Source: Immundisolibacterales bacterium
Lineage (GTDB): Bacteria > Pseudomonadota > Gammaproteobacteria > HK1
Direction of reading: 5' to 3'
NCBI GenBank assembly: GCA_026712715.1
Contig: JAPOPW010000043.1
Span: forward strand, 1 to 64,000
DNA length: 64,000 nucleotides
The notes below the pieces were generated by a model. It saw nothing but the letters and a program-made list of their open reading frames with translations, ran no database searches and was not told where the DNA came from. The position numbers and the translations under genes were made by a program. How positions within the stretch are numbered: position 1 is the stretch's first letter; each line of letters opens with the position of its first letter. Of the stretch, positions 26,108-35,666 are shown piece after piece.

Positions 26108-29100
26108 ATGAGCGGCGAAACGACGACGGGCGGCGGCTGGCAGTTCTGGATCGACCGGGGCGGCACGTTCACGGACGTGGTCGCACGGCGGCCGGGCGGC
26201 ACCCTCGTCACCCACAAGCTCCTCTCCGACGACCCGGAGCACTACCGGGACGCCGCCATCCACGGAATCCGCGAGGTTCTCGGCCTCGGCCCCGGGGAGC
26301 CGATCCGCGGGGTCGATGCGGTCAAGATGGGCACCACCGTCGCCACCAACGCCCTGCTCGAGCGCAAGGGCGACCGCACCGCGCTCGTCGTCAACCGCGG
26401 GTTCCGGGACGCGCTCCGGATCGGCTACCAGACCCGGCCGCGCCTTTTCGACCTTCGCATCGTCCTGCCCGAGATGCTCTACGAGCGGGTGATCGAGGTC
26501 GATGGGCGGGTCGGCGCCGACGGAACGGTCATCGCTCCTCTCGATCCCGCTTCGGCCGAGGAGGGGTTGCGGGCCGCCCACGCGGACGGGATGCGCTCCG
26601 CCGCGATCGTGCTCATGCACGGTTACCGGTACCCGGAGCACGAGCTGGCCCTCGCCCGGCTCGCGCGCGAGATCGGCTTCACGCAGGTGTCGACGAGCTA
26701 CGGAACCAGCCCGCTCATGAAGCTCGTCGGTCGAGGCGACACCACTGTGGTCGACGCCTACCTCTCGCCGCTCCTTCGCCGCTACATCGACCAGGTCGGA
26801 GCGGAGCTCGGAGAAGGGGTGCGCCTCATGTTCATGCAGTCGAACGGCGGGCTCACCGATGCGCGCCGGTTCCAGGGCAAGGACGCGATCCTCTCCGGCC
26901 CGGCGGGCGGCATCGTCGGGGCGGTGGAGACCGCGGCGCGGGCCGGCCGCAAGCGCATCATCTCCTTCGACATGGGCGGCACCTCCACCGACGTCGCCCA
27001 CTACGACGGCACCTACGAGCGGGCCTTCGAGACGCTGGTCGCCGGGGTGCGGATGCGCGCGCCGATGATGATGATCCATACCGTCGCGGCGGGGGGCGGG
27101 TCGATCCTCTCCTTCGACGGGGCGCGCTACCGGGTCGGGCCCGAATCGGCCGGCGCGGACCCGGGGCCGGCCTGCTACCGGCGGGGCGGGCCGCTCAGCG
27201 TCACGGACTGCAACGTGCTCCTCGGCAAGCTCCAGCCGGAGTTCTTCCCGCAGGTGTTCGGGCCGGGCCGCGATCAGCCCCTCGACCGCGAGGCGGTGAC
27301 GGCCCGGTTCGAGGCGCTCGCGGCGGAGATTGCGGCGAGCCCGGCGGGGGCCGGGCGGCCCGCGCCGTCCGCGGTGGAGGTGGCGGAAGGCTTCCTTCGC
27401 ATCGCGGTCGACAACATGGCGAACGCGATCAAGGCCATCTCGGTGCGGCGCGGCCATGACGTGACCGGCTACACCCTCAACTGCTTCGGCGGGGCGGGCG
27501 GGCAGCACGCCTGCCTCGTGGCCGACGCGCTCGGCATGACCCGGGTGATGATCCACCCGCTGGCGGGGGTGCTCTCCGCCTACGGGATGGGGCTCGCGGA
27601 CGTGCGGGCGCTGCGCGACCGGGCGCTCGAGGTGCGGCTCGACGGGGCGGGGGTGGAGTCCCTCGGCCTCGTCCTCGACGAGCTCGCGGACGAGGCCCGG
27701 GCGGAGCTCGCCGCCCAGGGGATCGGGGCGGAGCGCATCCGGGTGCTACGCCGCGCCCACGTGCGGTACGACGGAACCGACATGCCGGACCTCGTGGACG
27801 CGAGCGATGCAAACGAGATGACGGCGCGTTTCGAGGACGCCCACCGCCGCCGATACGGGTTCGTCATGCCGGAGAAGGCGCTCGTCATCGAGGCCGCCTC
27901 GGTGGAGGCGATCGGCCGGGTGGAGGCGGACGGCGATTCGTTCGCCGCGGGAGCCGTCCGGGGAGGTGACGGTGCCCTCGAGTCGGTCGCGAAGCCCGAG
28001 CCGGTGGCCCGGGTCGGGGTCCGGTTCGATGGCGAGGAGCACGATTCGCCGGTCTATCGGCGCGAGGCGCTCGGTGAGGGAGCCGCACTGGACGGTCCGG
28101 CCATCCTCCTCGAGTCCACCGCCACCACGGTGGTGGAGCCCGGCTGGCGGGCGGTGCTCGCCGCGAGCGGCGACCTCGTCCTTGAGCGCGTCGTGCCGCT
28201 CGCCCGCGAGTCGGCGGCCGGCACCGACTGCGACCCGGTCATGCTGGAGGTGTTCAACAACCGCTTCATGTCGATCGCGGAGCAGATGGGGCTCACCCTC
28301 GAGAACACCGCCCACTCGGTGAACATCAAGGAGCGGCTCGACTTCTCGTGCGCGCTCTTCGACCCGGACGGGATGCTCGTCGCCAACGCCCCGCACATCC
28401 CCATCCACCTTGGGTCGATGGGCGAGAGCGTGGTCACGGTCGCGCGGGAGAACCGCGGACGGATGAAGCCGGGCGACGTATTCTGCGTGAACGCGCCCTA
28501 CAACGGCGGCACCCACCTGCCGGACGTGACGGTCATCACCCCGGTATTCGAGGAGGACGGGCCGGTCGAGCCGACGGACCCCGGTGGCCCGGGCCCCGGC
28601 ACCGGCCCCGGCACCGGAACCGACGCGCGAGCCGATGACGGCACGGCCGTCCGGCCGCCGTCCGGCACCGGGTCCGACTCCGGGCCCGGGACGCCCCCCG
28701 GTGCGCCCCGCATCCTCTTCTTCGTCGCGAGCCGCGGCCACCACGCGGACATCGGTGGCTCCATGCCGGGGTCGATGCCCCCCGACGCGCGCACGGTGGA
28801 GGAGGAAGGGATCCTCTTCGACAACTTCATGCTCGTCGACGGCGGCCGCTTTCTCGAGACCGAGCTCCGCGCCCACCTCGGGGCGGGGCGGTGGCCGGCC
28901 CGCAACCCGGACCAGAACGTCGCCGATCTCAAGGCCCAGATCGCGGCCGGCGCGAAGGGCATCGAGGAGGTGCGCCGGATGATTGACGACTTCGGTCTCG
29001 ACGTGGTGCACGCTTACATGAAGCACGTGCAGGACAACGCCGAGGAGCAGGTCCGGCGGGTGATCGACGTGATGCGCGACGGCGAGTTCGAACTCCCGAT

Positions 29101-29935
29101 GGACGTCGGGAGCCGGATCCGGGTGCGCATCGCCTTCGACCGGGAACGGCGCGAGGCGACCGTCGACTTCACCGGCACGAGCGGGCAGCTCCCGAACAAC
29201 TTCAACGCCCCGTCGGCAGTCGCGCGCTCGGCCGTGCTCTACGTGTTCCGGTGTCTGGTCGAGGATGACATCCCCCTCAACGAAGGGTGCCTGAAGCCCA
29301 TCCACATCGTCATCCCGGAGGACTCGATGCTGGCCCCGAAGTACCCGGCCGCGGTGGCGGCGGGGAACGTGGAGACGAGCCAGGCCCTCGTCGACGCGCT
29401 CTTCGGGGCGCTCGGGGTGGCCGCCGAGAGCCAGGGCACGATGAACAACGTCCTATTCGGAAACGAGCGTCACCAGTATTACGAGACGGTGTGCGGCGGG
29501 GCGGGCGCGGGTCCGGGCTATGACGGCACGTCGGCCGTCCACACCAACATGACCAACACCCGCCTCACCGACCCCGAGATCCTCGAGTGGCGCTACCCGG
29601 TGGTGCTGGAGAGCTTCGGGATCAACCGCGGGAGCGGGGGCGCCGGGCGCTGGCGGGGCGGGGGCGGAAGCGTGCGCCGGCTCCGGTTCCTGGAGGCGAT
29701 GGACCTCACGGTGCTGTCCCAGCACCGCATCGTCGCGCCCTACGGGCTCGGGGGCGGGGAGGACGGCCGCTGCGGGCGCAACTGGGTGGAGCGCACGGAC
29801 GGCACGCGCGACGAGATGACCGGCCAGGACCACCGCCAGGTGGACCCCGGCGACGTCTTCGTGCTCGAGACCCCCTCGGGCGGCGGCTACGGATCCCCGC
29901 CCGCTCCCGGCGACGAACGTGTCTCGAGGAAGTGA
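26108..29935 (+). CDS. Fused hydantoinase/5-oxoprolinase (A+B domains)
   Basis: The 1275-residue protein joins a HyuA-like half to a HyuB-like half. The HyuA-like half (about residues 1-705) shows [40 protein letters not shown] and AAGGGSIL. The HyuB-like half starts near residue 712 ([11 protein letters not shown]) and shows [26 protein letters not shown] and [17 protein letters not shown]. This is the architecture of full-length 5-oxoprolinase, which uses ATP to open 5-oxoproline to glutamate. A Gly/Pro/Thr-rich insert of about 45 residues (near 818-862) splits the B half between VFEEDGPVE and [10 protein letters not shown]. Split HyuA and HyuB also occur at 10632-14369, so the genome has at least two such systems. 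ATG at 26108 follows GGGGAG. Confidence 0.85.
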   Translation: MSGETTTGGGWQFWIDRGGTFTDVVARRPGGTLVTHKLLSDDPEHYRDAAIHGIREVLGLGPGEPIRGVDAVKMGTTVATNALLERKGDRTALVVNRGFRDALRIGYQTRPRLFDLRIVLPEMLYERVIEVDGRVGADGTVIAPLDPASAEEGLRAAHADGMRSAAIVLMHGYRYPEHELALARLAREIGFTQVSTSYGTSPLMKLVGRGDTTVVDAYLSPLLRRYIDQVGAELGEGVRLMFMQSNGGLTDARRFQGKDAILSGPAGGIVGAVETAARAGRKRIISFDMGGTSTDVAHYDGTYERAFETLVAGVRMRAPMMMIHTVAAGGGSILSFDGARYRVGPESAGADPGPACYRRGGPLSVTDCNVLLGKLQPEFFPQVFGPGRDQPLDREAVTARFEALAAEIAASPAGAGRPAPSAVEVAEGFLRIAVDNMANAIKAISVRRGHDVTGYTLNCFGGAGGQHACLVADALGMTRVMIHPLAGVLSAYGMGLADVRALRDRALEVRLDGAGVESLGLVLDELADEARAELAAQGIGAERIRVLRRAHVRYDGTDMPDLVDASDANEMTARFEDAHRRRYGFVMPEKALVIEAASVEAIGRVEADGDSFAAGAVRGGDGALESVAKPEPVARVGVRFDGEEHDSPVYRREALGEGAALDGPAILLESTATTVVEPGWRAVLAASGDLVLERVVPLARESAAGTDCDPVMLEVFNNRFMSIAEQMGLTLENTAHSVNIKERLDFSCALFDPDGMLVANAPHIPIHLGSMGESVVTVARENRGRMKPGDVFCVNAPYNGGTHLPDVTVITPVFEEDGPVEPTDPGGPGPGTGPGTGTDARADDGTAVRPPSGTGSDSGPGTPPGAPRILFFVASRGHHADIGGSMPGSMPPDARTVEEEGILFDNFMLVDGGRFLETELRAHLGAGRWPARNPDQNVADLKAQIAAGAKGIEEVRRMIDDFGLDVVHAYMKHVQDNAEEQVRRVIDVMRDGEFELPMDVGSRIRVRIAFDRERREATVDFTGTSGQLPNNFNAPSAVARSAVLYVFRCLVEDDIPLNEGCLKPIHIVIPEDSMLAPKYPAAVAAGNVETSQALVDALFGALGVAAESQGTMNNVLFGNERHQYYETVCGGAGAGPGYDGTSAVHTNMTNTRLTDPEILEWRYPVVLESFGINRGSGGAGRWRGGGGSVRRLRFLEAMDLTVLSQHRIVAPYGLGGGEDGRCGRNWVERTDGTRDEMTGQDHRQVDPGDVFVLETPSGGGYGSPPAPGDERVSRK

Positions 29936-29942
29936 CCGGGAA

Positions 29943-30938
29943 TCAGTTGAAGGCGAGGGTGACGCGGCGGCCGGTCTCCAGGGATTCGTAGGCGGCGTCC
30001 GCCATCGCGAGCGCGCGCGCGCCGTCGGCACCGGTCGGGGTGGCTTCGGCCGTGCCATCCAGCACGTTCACGAAGTGGTCCCACTCCGCGCGATAGGCGG
30101 CGGAGTAGCGCTCCAGGAAGAAGTGCATGGCCTTCTGGGCGGTGAAGCCGTGGGCGCCGCCATGCACCAGGGTGGACTCGGGCACGTTTCCGGCCGCGAG
30201 CATTCCCTCGCTGCCGTGGGCCTCGATGCGCTGGTCGTACCCGTAGGTCGAGCGGCGGCTGTTGTTGATGACCGCGAGCTTGCCGCTCGCCGTCCGCATG
30301 CCGACGATGGTGGTGTCGTGGTCGCCAAGGGCTGCGACCTCGTCGTCAATGAGGGTGGAGGCGCTCGCCCAGAGCTCCGTCGGGTCTTCGCCGAGGAGGA
30401 ATCGGGCGAGGTCGAAGTCGTGGATGGTCATGTCCCGGAAGATGCCGCCGGACGCCCGGATGTACTCGGCGGGGGGCAGCCCCGGGTCGCGCGACGTGAT
30501 GAGGAGCTGCTCGAGCCGTCCGATTGCGCCCCCGTCGAGCTCGGACTTGAAGTGCCGGAAGTGGGGGTCGAAGCGCCGGTTGAACCCGACGATGAGCTTG
30601 GTTCCCGACCCCTCGATGTTCGCGAGGCACTCGCGCACCCGGGCGCTGTCGAGGTCGATGGGCTTTTCGCAGAATACGTGCTTGCCGGCCGCCGCCCCTG
30701 CCTCGATGTAGTCCGAGTGCGTGGGGGTGGAGGACGCGATGACGATCGCGGCGACATCCGGGTCCGCGAGCGCGGTATCCGCGTCCACGGCCCGCGCGCC
30801 GTGCTCTGCCGCCATGGACTCCGCCGCCGCCCGGTCCACGTCCACCACGTAGGCGAGCTCCGTCCGGTCATGCCCGACGATGCTTCGCACGTGGACCTTC
30901 GCGATCCTCCCCGCCCCCAACAACGCGATCCTGTACAT
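29943..30938 (-). CDS. Gfo/Idh/MocA-family dehydrogenase, inositol 2-dehydrogenase-like
   Basis: The 331-residue protein has an N-terminal NAD-binding Rossmann fold (IALLGAGRIAKVHV at residue 3). The family signature EKPIDLD lies near residue 95, and the catalytic pattern around DMTIHDFDLARFLLG near residue 170 contains the conserved Asp and His. Overall it reads like myo-inositol 2-dehydrogenase (IolG) or a related polyol dehydrogenase. ATG at 30938 (MYRIALLG) is preferred because the Rossmann motif must start close to the N-terminus. A short inverted repeat lies 69 bases upstream. It is followed (convergently) by the fused 5-oxoprolinase gene and preceded by the PQQ-type dehydrogenase on the same strand. 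Confidence 0.85.
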   Translation of the reverse strand: MYRIALLGAGRIAKVHVRSIVGHDRTELAYVVDVDRAAAESMAAEHGARAVDADTALADPDVAAIVIASSTPTHSDYIEAGAAAGKHVFCEKPIDLDSARVRECLANIEGSGTKLIVGFNRRFDPHFRHFKSELDGGAIGRLEQLLITSRDPGLPPAEYIRASGGIFRDMTIHDFDLARFLLGEDPTELWASASTLIDDEVAALGDHDTTIVGMRTASGKLAVINNSRRSTYGYDQRIEAHGSEGMLAAGNVPESTLVHGGAHGFTAQKAMHFFLERYSAAYRAEWDHFVNVLDGTAEATPTGADGARALAMADAAYESLETGRRVTLAFN

Positions 30939-31006
30939 CCGCCCGCTCTCCCCGTGGAACCCCGCCATCCCTCGCACTTCTCGCCCCTCCGCCGTCATTG
31001 AGCGGA

Positions 31007-31018
31007 TGGCAAGTGCCA
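31007..31018. promoter_or_regulatory. Short inverted repeat, possible operator
   Basis: TGGCA (31007-31011) and TGCCA (31014-31018) are separated by two bases, 69 bases upstream of the inositol-dehydrogenase-like gene. The size and symmetry recall LacI-family operators, but the central bases are not the usual CG. Confidence 0.25.
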
Positions 31019-31112
31019 ATTGGGCATGATAGACGACCTCGAGCGGTTCCCATGCGGGCCGTCCGCGGCGAACGACGACGGGGTCCGAACGGGCGGGCGC
31101 CCGTACGTCCGG

Positions 31113-32276
31113 CTATCCGGCGGGGGCGGGCTCGAGGCGCAGGAGGGCGCCGTAGGGGGCGGGGGCGTCCGTCAGGACGTAGATGAGGCCGTCGGGGCCG
31201 GTGCGCACGTCGCGGATCCGCCCGTAGCGGTCCTCGATCAGGCGCTCCTCTTGCACCACCCGCTCCCCGTCGAGGACGAGGCGGGCGAGGTGCCGGAGCT
31301 TGAGCGCGCCGGCGAAGAGGTTGCCGCGCCACCGGGGGAACCGGTCGCCGTCGTACACGGTGAGCCCGGAGGGCGCGATGGAGGGGGTCCACTGGTGGAT
31401 TGGCTGGGCCATCCCCTCGCGGCGGGTGCCTTGCCCGACCGGGATGCCGGTCATGTACTCGCGTCCGTAGCTGATGACCGGCCAGCCGTAGTTGATCCCG
31501 GCGCGCACGACGTTCACCTCGTCGCCACCCCGCGGCCCGTGCTCGTGCGCGAAGAGGGCGCCGGTCTGCGGGTGGAAGGCGAGGCCCTGCACGTTGCGGT
31601 TCCCGATGGTGTAGACCTCGGGGAGCGCGCCGTCCACCCCCACGAAGGGGTTGTCGGGCGGAACGGTGCCGTCGTCGCGGAGGCGGACGATGCTGCCCGC
31701 GTGGTCCCCCGGGTCCTGGGCGCGGTGCCGCTCGCCGCGGTCCCCGAGGGTGACGAAGAGATGCCCGTCCGGGGCGAAGCGCAGCCGCGACCCGAAGTGG
31801 CGCCCGCCGCCCGATTTCGGAAGGGCGCGGAACAGCTTCTCGACTTCCTCGAGCCGGTTGCCGCGAAGCCGCCCCCTCGCCACCTCCGTGCCGGCGCGCC
31901 GCCACTGGCCCGCCGCGTAGCTGAGGTACACCCATCCGTTCTCGCGGAAGTCCGGATGGAGCGCGACGTCGAGGAGCCCGCCCTGGCCGCTCGCGCGCAC
32001 CCGCGGGACGCCGCCGACGGGTTGCGGATCGAGGCGGCCCTCGGTCACCGTTCGAAGCCTTCCCGAGCGCTCCGTCACCAGCAGCCGGCCGTCCGGCAGG
32101 AAGGCGAGCCCCCAGGGATGATCGAGCCCGGTCGCGACCGTGACCACCCGGAACGTGTGCTCCTCGGACGCGAACACGTCGGCCCGGGCCGGGAGGTTGG
32201 AAATGGCGAAGACGGCGGCGGCGACCGGAACCGCGAGGAGGGCGGCCCGGAGACGACCGACTCGCCTTCCGTACAA
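31113..32276 (-). CDS. PQQ-dependent aldose-sugar dehydrogenase, periplasmic
   Basis: The protein is about 387 residues from the TTG at 32276. It has a signal peptide (RAALLAVPVAAAVFAIS, cleavage near ARA-D) and then a soluble-glucose-dehydrogenase beta-propeller. HPWGLAFLPDGRLLVTER opens the propeller. GRHFGSRLRFAPDG and HEHGPRGGDEVNVV carry the conserved His and Arg, and GINYGWPVISYGREY follows. Such enzymes oxidise aldoses in the periplasm with PQQ, though some relatives bind no PQQ. The frame is open to 32438, but those residues are Arg/Gly-rich and begin right behind the terminator of the upstream operon, so a start near 32276 is more likely. No strong ribosome site decides it. Confidence 0.78.
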   Translation of the reverse strand: MYGRRVGRLRAALLAVPVAAAVFAISNLPARADVFASEEHTFRVVTVATGLDHPWGLAFLPDGRLLVTERSGRLRTVTEGRLDPQPVGGVPRVRASGQGGLLDVALHPDFRENGWVYLSYAAGQWRRAGTEVARGRLRGNRLEEVEKLFRALPKSGGGRHFGSRLRFAPDGHLFVTLGDRGERHRAQDPGDHAGSIVRLRDDGTVPPDNPFVGVDGALPEVYTIGNRNVQGLAFHPQTGALFAHEHGPRGGDEVNVVRAGINYGWPVISYGREYMTGIPVGQGTRREGMAQPIHQWTPSIAPSGLTVYDGDRFPRWRGNLFAGALKLRHLARLVLDGERVVQEERLIEDRYGRIRDVRTGPDGLIYVLTDAPAPYGALLRLEPAPAG

Positions 32277-32441
32277 GCCCTTGATGAAGCGGGCGCTCGG
32301 GCCGGTGGCGGTGACCTGGCCGTGTTTGGGGGCCCGGGCGGGACCCCGGTTTCCGCCGGGGCGGCGGAAATGGCTCCGGTCGGCGCGGGAGCCGGAAGTG
32401 CGGCCGGCGCCGCGACGTACGGGAAGACCTCGGCTCACAAG

Positions 32442-32472
32442 AAAAAAAGGGGCGAGACCGGCGTCTCGCCCC
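32442..32472 (-). terminator. Rho-independent terminator of the ribose-type ABC operon
   Basis: Read on the minus strand, a perfect 10-pair GC stem (32472-32463 with 32458-32449) closes a 4-base loop and is followed by seven T residues (32448-32442). It lies 35 bases after the stop of the sugar-binding protein gene. It is the clearest intrinsic terminator in the window. Confidence 0.9.
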
Positions 32473-32506
32473 CCGTGCTCCCAGTTCGTTCCGGCTCAGG
32501 CCGCGC

Positions 32507-33508
32507 CTACTTGGCGAGGCAGGTCGCCGCGTTCTCCGCCGTGCACACGTCGAGGCCGGTGTAGATCGGATCCTCGACCGCCATGCCCTTCACGAGATCC
32601 CGGAGGATGAACATCGCCTGGTAGCCCATCTCGTACGGACGCTGGCCGACCTGGCCGTTCGAGAGACCGTCCATGAGCTGTTCCATCTGCATCGGGAGGG
32701 TGTCGGCGACGATGACCGAGAGCGCCCCCGATTCCATCTTCGCCTTGTAGGGCTCGACCGCCTGACGGTAGGCGTTGTCGTACCACTGGGTGAACGCGCC
32801 GGTCGAGATGAACGCGGTCAGATTCGGGTTCGCGGCCAGGATGTCGGTCAGGCCCTGGACCGCCTTGTTGCCGTCGTCGTCCGTGATGAGCGGGCAGGCA
32901 GAGATTTCGGTCCAGCCGTTCTCCCCGGCGAGCTTGTTGCCCGGAGGGGTGGTGCCGGACATGCCGCCGAGAGTGTCCCGGATTCCCTGGAGCCGCTCGT
33001 TGTGGTTGGCCGCCGCCGCGCCGCCGGTCTGGAGGCAGACCGAGCCGCCGTTCGGCTGGAGCCCCTGCGCGATCTTCGCGAGGTTCACGCCGATGTCGTA
33101 GTTCTTGGTTCCTACATAGGTGGCGCGCACGCCCTTGTCTTCCTCGAGGACGTCCGCGTCCCAGGTCATCGTCGGGATCCCGGCCGCCATGGCCGCCTTC
33201 AGCACCTTGGCCATCGCCGGCGCGTTGGAGGGTGCGACCGCGATGCCGTCTACGCCCTGGCTGATGAGGTCCTGGACAATCTGAATCTGCTCGATCTCGG
33301 TGTGCTCGCTCGGGCCGATGTACACGCACTCGATGTCGGCCTCTTCTTCCTGGGCCTTGTAGCAGCCGTCACGCGCGAGGTCGAAGAACGGGTTGTTCAT
33401 CGCCTTGGGCACGAGGGCGAGCTTCATCTTGCCGTGGCTGTCCGCGAGGGCCGCGCCGCCCGCGAAGGTGATGGCTACGGTACATGCCGCAATGAGGACT
33501 TTCCGCAT
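32507..33508 (-). CDS. Ribose-type sugar ABC transporter substrate-binding protein
   Basis: The 333-residue protein has a signal peptide (MRKVLIAACTVAITFAGGAALA, cleavage near residue 22). The mature part has the periplasmic binding protein type 1 fold of the RbsB group: ALVPKAMNNPFFDLARDGCYKA, DLISQGVDGIAVAPSN, IPTMTWDADV and a C-terminal GYQAMFILRDLVKG. It captures a pentose, hexose or polyol. ATG at 33508 has a very good ribosome site (AAGGAGA, 6 bases upstream). It is the last gene of an ATPase-permease-binding protein operon and is followed by a strong terminator. Its own strong ribosome site fits the high dose needed for binding proteins. Confidence 0.92.
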   Translation of the reverse strand: MRKVLIAACTVAITFAGGAALADSHGKMKLALVPKAMNNPFFDLARDGCYKAQEEEADIECVYIGPSEHTEIEQIQIVQDLISQGVDGIAVAPSNAPAMAKVLKAAMAAGIPTMTWDADVLEEDKGVRATYVGTKNYDIGVNLAKIAQGLQPNGGSVCLQTGGAAAANHNERLQGIRDTLGGMSGTTPPGNKLAGENGWTEISACPLITDDDGNKAVQGLTDILAANPNLTAFISTGAFTQWYDNAYRQAVEPYKAKMESGALSVIVADTLPMQMEQLMDGLSNGQVGQRPYEMGYQAMFILRDLVKGMAVEDPIYTGLDVCTAENAATCLAK

Positions 33509-33567
33509 GGATGTCTCCTTGTTTTGGTGGTTGCAGGGTTGGTTGGAAGGGCACCTCGAGTGCCGGG

Positions 33568-34587
33568 TCAGCCTCCTCGGTTCCTGAGGCGCTCGAGGAG
33601 CACCGCGAGGATGATGAAGAGGCCGATGAAGAACTGCTGCCAGAGCGCGTCGATGCCCCCGAGCAGGAGCGAGTTTCGGATGAGCTCCATGAGGGCGGCG
33701 CCGATCGGAGCGCCGATCGCGTAGCCGATCCCGCCCATCAGGTTCGCGCCGCCGATGACCGAGGCCGCGATCACGTTGAGCTCGTAGGTGAGGCCGAGCG
33801 CGTTGGTGACGGAGCCGAACCACCCGACCATGAGGAAGGCGGCGAGACCCGCGCAGCTCGACGAAACGACGTATACCGACACGATCACCCGCTCCACGGG
33901 GATGCCGGAGAGCTTGGCCGCCTCCGCGTTGCCGCCGACCGCGAACACCCAGCGCCCCCAGGTGGTGTAGCGGAAGGCGAGGATGAAGACGATGGTGAGC
34001 ACGATGAGGACCCACACCGGGTTCGGGACGCCGAGGACGCTCTCCCCCCCGATCCACTCGAAGAGGTCCTGGTCCGGCCCGAACTCGTAGAACATCTTGT
34101 TGTTCGAGATGACCATGGCGATCGATCGGGCCATCGCCAGCATGCCGAGGGTGACCACGAAAGGCTGCATCCGAAGATACGCGATGAGCACCCCGTTGAT
34201 GAGGCCCACCGCCACTGCCGTCCCCATGCACGCGATGAAGCCCACGCCGACGGAATAGCCGGCGTTCATCGCCATCGCGGCCGCGATGCCGGTGAGGCCC
34301 ATGAGCGAGCCGACCGAGAGGTCGATGCCCGCGGTGATGATGACCGCGGTCATCCCGAGGGCCATGATCCCGAAGAACGCGAAGTTCCGGGTGACGTTGT
34401 ACATGTTTCGTTCGGTCATGAACACGTCGGACACCATCGACATGACGATTCCGATCGCGATGATCGCGACCATCACCCAGAACGGCTGGGCGCGGATGGC
34501 CGCGCCGATCGCGGTCAGCTCGCGCCGCGCGCTGACCGACTCGTCGATGGCCGCGTGGCCCGGGGATTGGCCGGTGGTCTCGTTCAT
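33568..34587 (-). CDS. Ribose-type ABC transporter permease
   Basis: The 339-residue permease of the RbsC/FrcC group has about ten hydrophobic segments. The characteristic GIDLSVGSLMGLTGIAAA lies near residue 115 and VIGGANLMGGIGYAIGAPIGA near residue 285. It forms the membrane channel of the importer. The ATG at 34587 overlaps the stop of the ATPase gene by 4 bases (translational coupling), and the binding-protein gene follows 59 bases downstream. Confidence 0.92.
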   Translation of the reverse strand: MNETTGQSPGHAAIDESVSARRELTAIGAAIRAQPFWVMVAIIAIGIVMSMVSDVFMTERNMYNVTRNFAFFGIMALGMTAVIITAGIDLSVGSLMGLTGIAAAMAMNAGYSVGVGFIACMGTAVAVGLINGVLIAYLRMQPFVVTLGMLAMARSIAMVISNNKMFYEFGPDQDLFEWIGGESVLGVPNPVWVLIVLTIVFILAFRYTTWGRWVFAVGGNAEAAKLSGIPVERVIVSVYVVSSSCAGLAAFLMVGWFGSVTNALGLTYELNVIAASVIGGANLMGGIGYAIGAPIGAALMELIRNSLLLGGIDALWQQFFIGLFIILAVLLERLRNRGG

Positions 34588-35324
34588 GCGCTCTCGATGG
34601 CTCCGGTGATGAGGCCGGTGACCTCCTCGGGCGAGGTTTCCGCGATGGGCTTGTCGGCCACCTTGCGGCCGCGGCGGAGCACCGCCACCCGGTCGCAGAC
34701 GCTGAACACGTCGGGCATGCGGTGGGAGATGAGGACGACGGCGTGATCGGAGTCCCGGAGCTGGCGGATGAGGTCGAGGACCTCCGCCACCTGGCGCACC
34801 GAGATCGCCGCCGTCGGCTCGTCCATCAGCACGATCTTGGGGTCGCTCAAGCGGGTGCGCGCGATTGCGACCGCCTGGCGCTGGCCGCCGGACATCTGCC
34901 GCACGATATCACGCGGTCGGGTCTCCGACTTGAGCTCCCCGAAGAGCTTGCCGGCCCGAGCGTACATTGCTCCGTGATCGAGGAAGCGCAGCGGCCCGAT
35001 GGACTTCTTGACCTCGCGCCCCAGGAACACGTTGGCCGCGGCGGTGAGGTTGTCGCAAAGCGCGAGGTCCTGGTAGACGATTTCGATGCCGCTCTGACGC
35101 GCATCGAGGGGCCGGTGGAAGTGCACCGGCTCGCCCTCGAGGACGATATCTCCCTCGCTCGGGGGGTAGTTCCCGGCGCAGATCTTGACGAGGGTGGACT
35201 TGCCGGCGCCGTTGTCCCCCATGAGGCCCACGACCTCCCCGGTGCCGATCGCGAAATCGACCTCCTGGAGGGCCTGGATCGCCCCGAAGTTCTTCGAGAT
35301 GCCGTGCATTTCGAGAACGGGCAT
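34584..35324 (-). CDS. Sugar ABC transporter ATP-binding protein (single domain)
   Basis: The 246-residue ATPase has Walker A GDNGAGKST near residue 37, the signature MSGGQRQAVAIAR near 145, Walker B KIVLMDEPTA near 165 and the switch His in VVLISHRMPD near 198. It has one ATPase domain, unlike the duplicated RbsA/XylG type, matching the short FrcA-like form used with RbsC-type permeases. ATG at 35324 (MPVLEMHGISKNFGAIQAL) starts at the family N-terminus; the frame upstream to 35561 is not protein-like. It is the first gene of its operon, and its leader carries a candidate promoter and a stem-loop. Confidence 0.92.
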   Translation of the reverse strand: MPVLEMHGISKNFGAIQALQEVDFAIGTGEVVGLMGDNGAGKSTLVKICAGNYPPSEGDIVLEGEPVHFHRPLDARQSGIEIVYQDLALCDNLTAAANVFLGREVKKSIGPLRFLDHGAMYARAGKLFGELKSETRPRDIVRQMSGGQRQAVAIARTRLSDPKIVLMDEPTAAISVRQVAEVLDLIRQLRDSDHAVVLISHRMPDVFSVCDRVAVLRRGRKVADKPIAETSPEEVTGLITGAIESA

Positions 35325-35347
35325 GCGGCGGCTTCCCCCAATCGCTT

Positions 35348-35396
35348 CGAACCGCCGGGCGCACTCCGGGCGCTTCCGGGTGCGGCCGGCGGTTCG
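35348..35396 (-). promoter_or_regulatory. Stem-loop in the leader of the ABC operon
   Basis: A perfect 11-pair inverted repeat (35348-35358 with 35386-35396, CGAACCGCCGG arms) with a 27-base GC-rich loop lies between a candidate promoter and the ATPase start, ending 23 bases before the ATG. It would fold in the mRNA leader and could affect translation or decay. No known riboswitch is recognised. Confidence 0.4.
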
Positions 35397-35405
35397 GGAC
35401 CGGGG

Positions 35406-35434
35406 ATTCTTGCATTGATCCCGATGGCGTGCAA
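35406..35434 (-). promoter_or_regulatory. Candidate promoter of the ribose-type ABC operon
   Basis: On the minus strand TTGCAC (35434-35429) and AAGAAT (35411-35406) are 17 bases apart, about 80 bases upstream of the ATPase start. Neither box is a strong match. The rest of the 342-base gap up to the Ldh2-family gene (35325-35666) shows only the leader stem-loop. Confidence 0.3.
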
Positions 35435-35666
35435 AGTGAGCTGTGCGGTCCCCGCCCCGCCTTCGTTCGGCGCCCGCCGCCCCGTCGCGTGAGTCGCCTC
35501 CTCCCCCTCGCTTCCCGTACGCGGCCGGTGTCAGGGCACGTTTCCCGTCATTCGGAGTCACCTCTGCGTCGCCGCAGGGTCGAAGCGCCGTCGGGTCGAT
35601 CGGCGCCGAACGGGGTTTCCGTGCTCCGGTGCGGCCCGCTCGGGGGGCGGTGGGTTCTCCCCGTGG

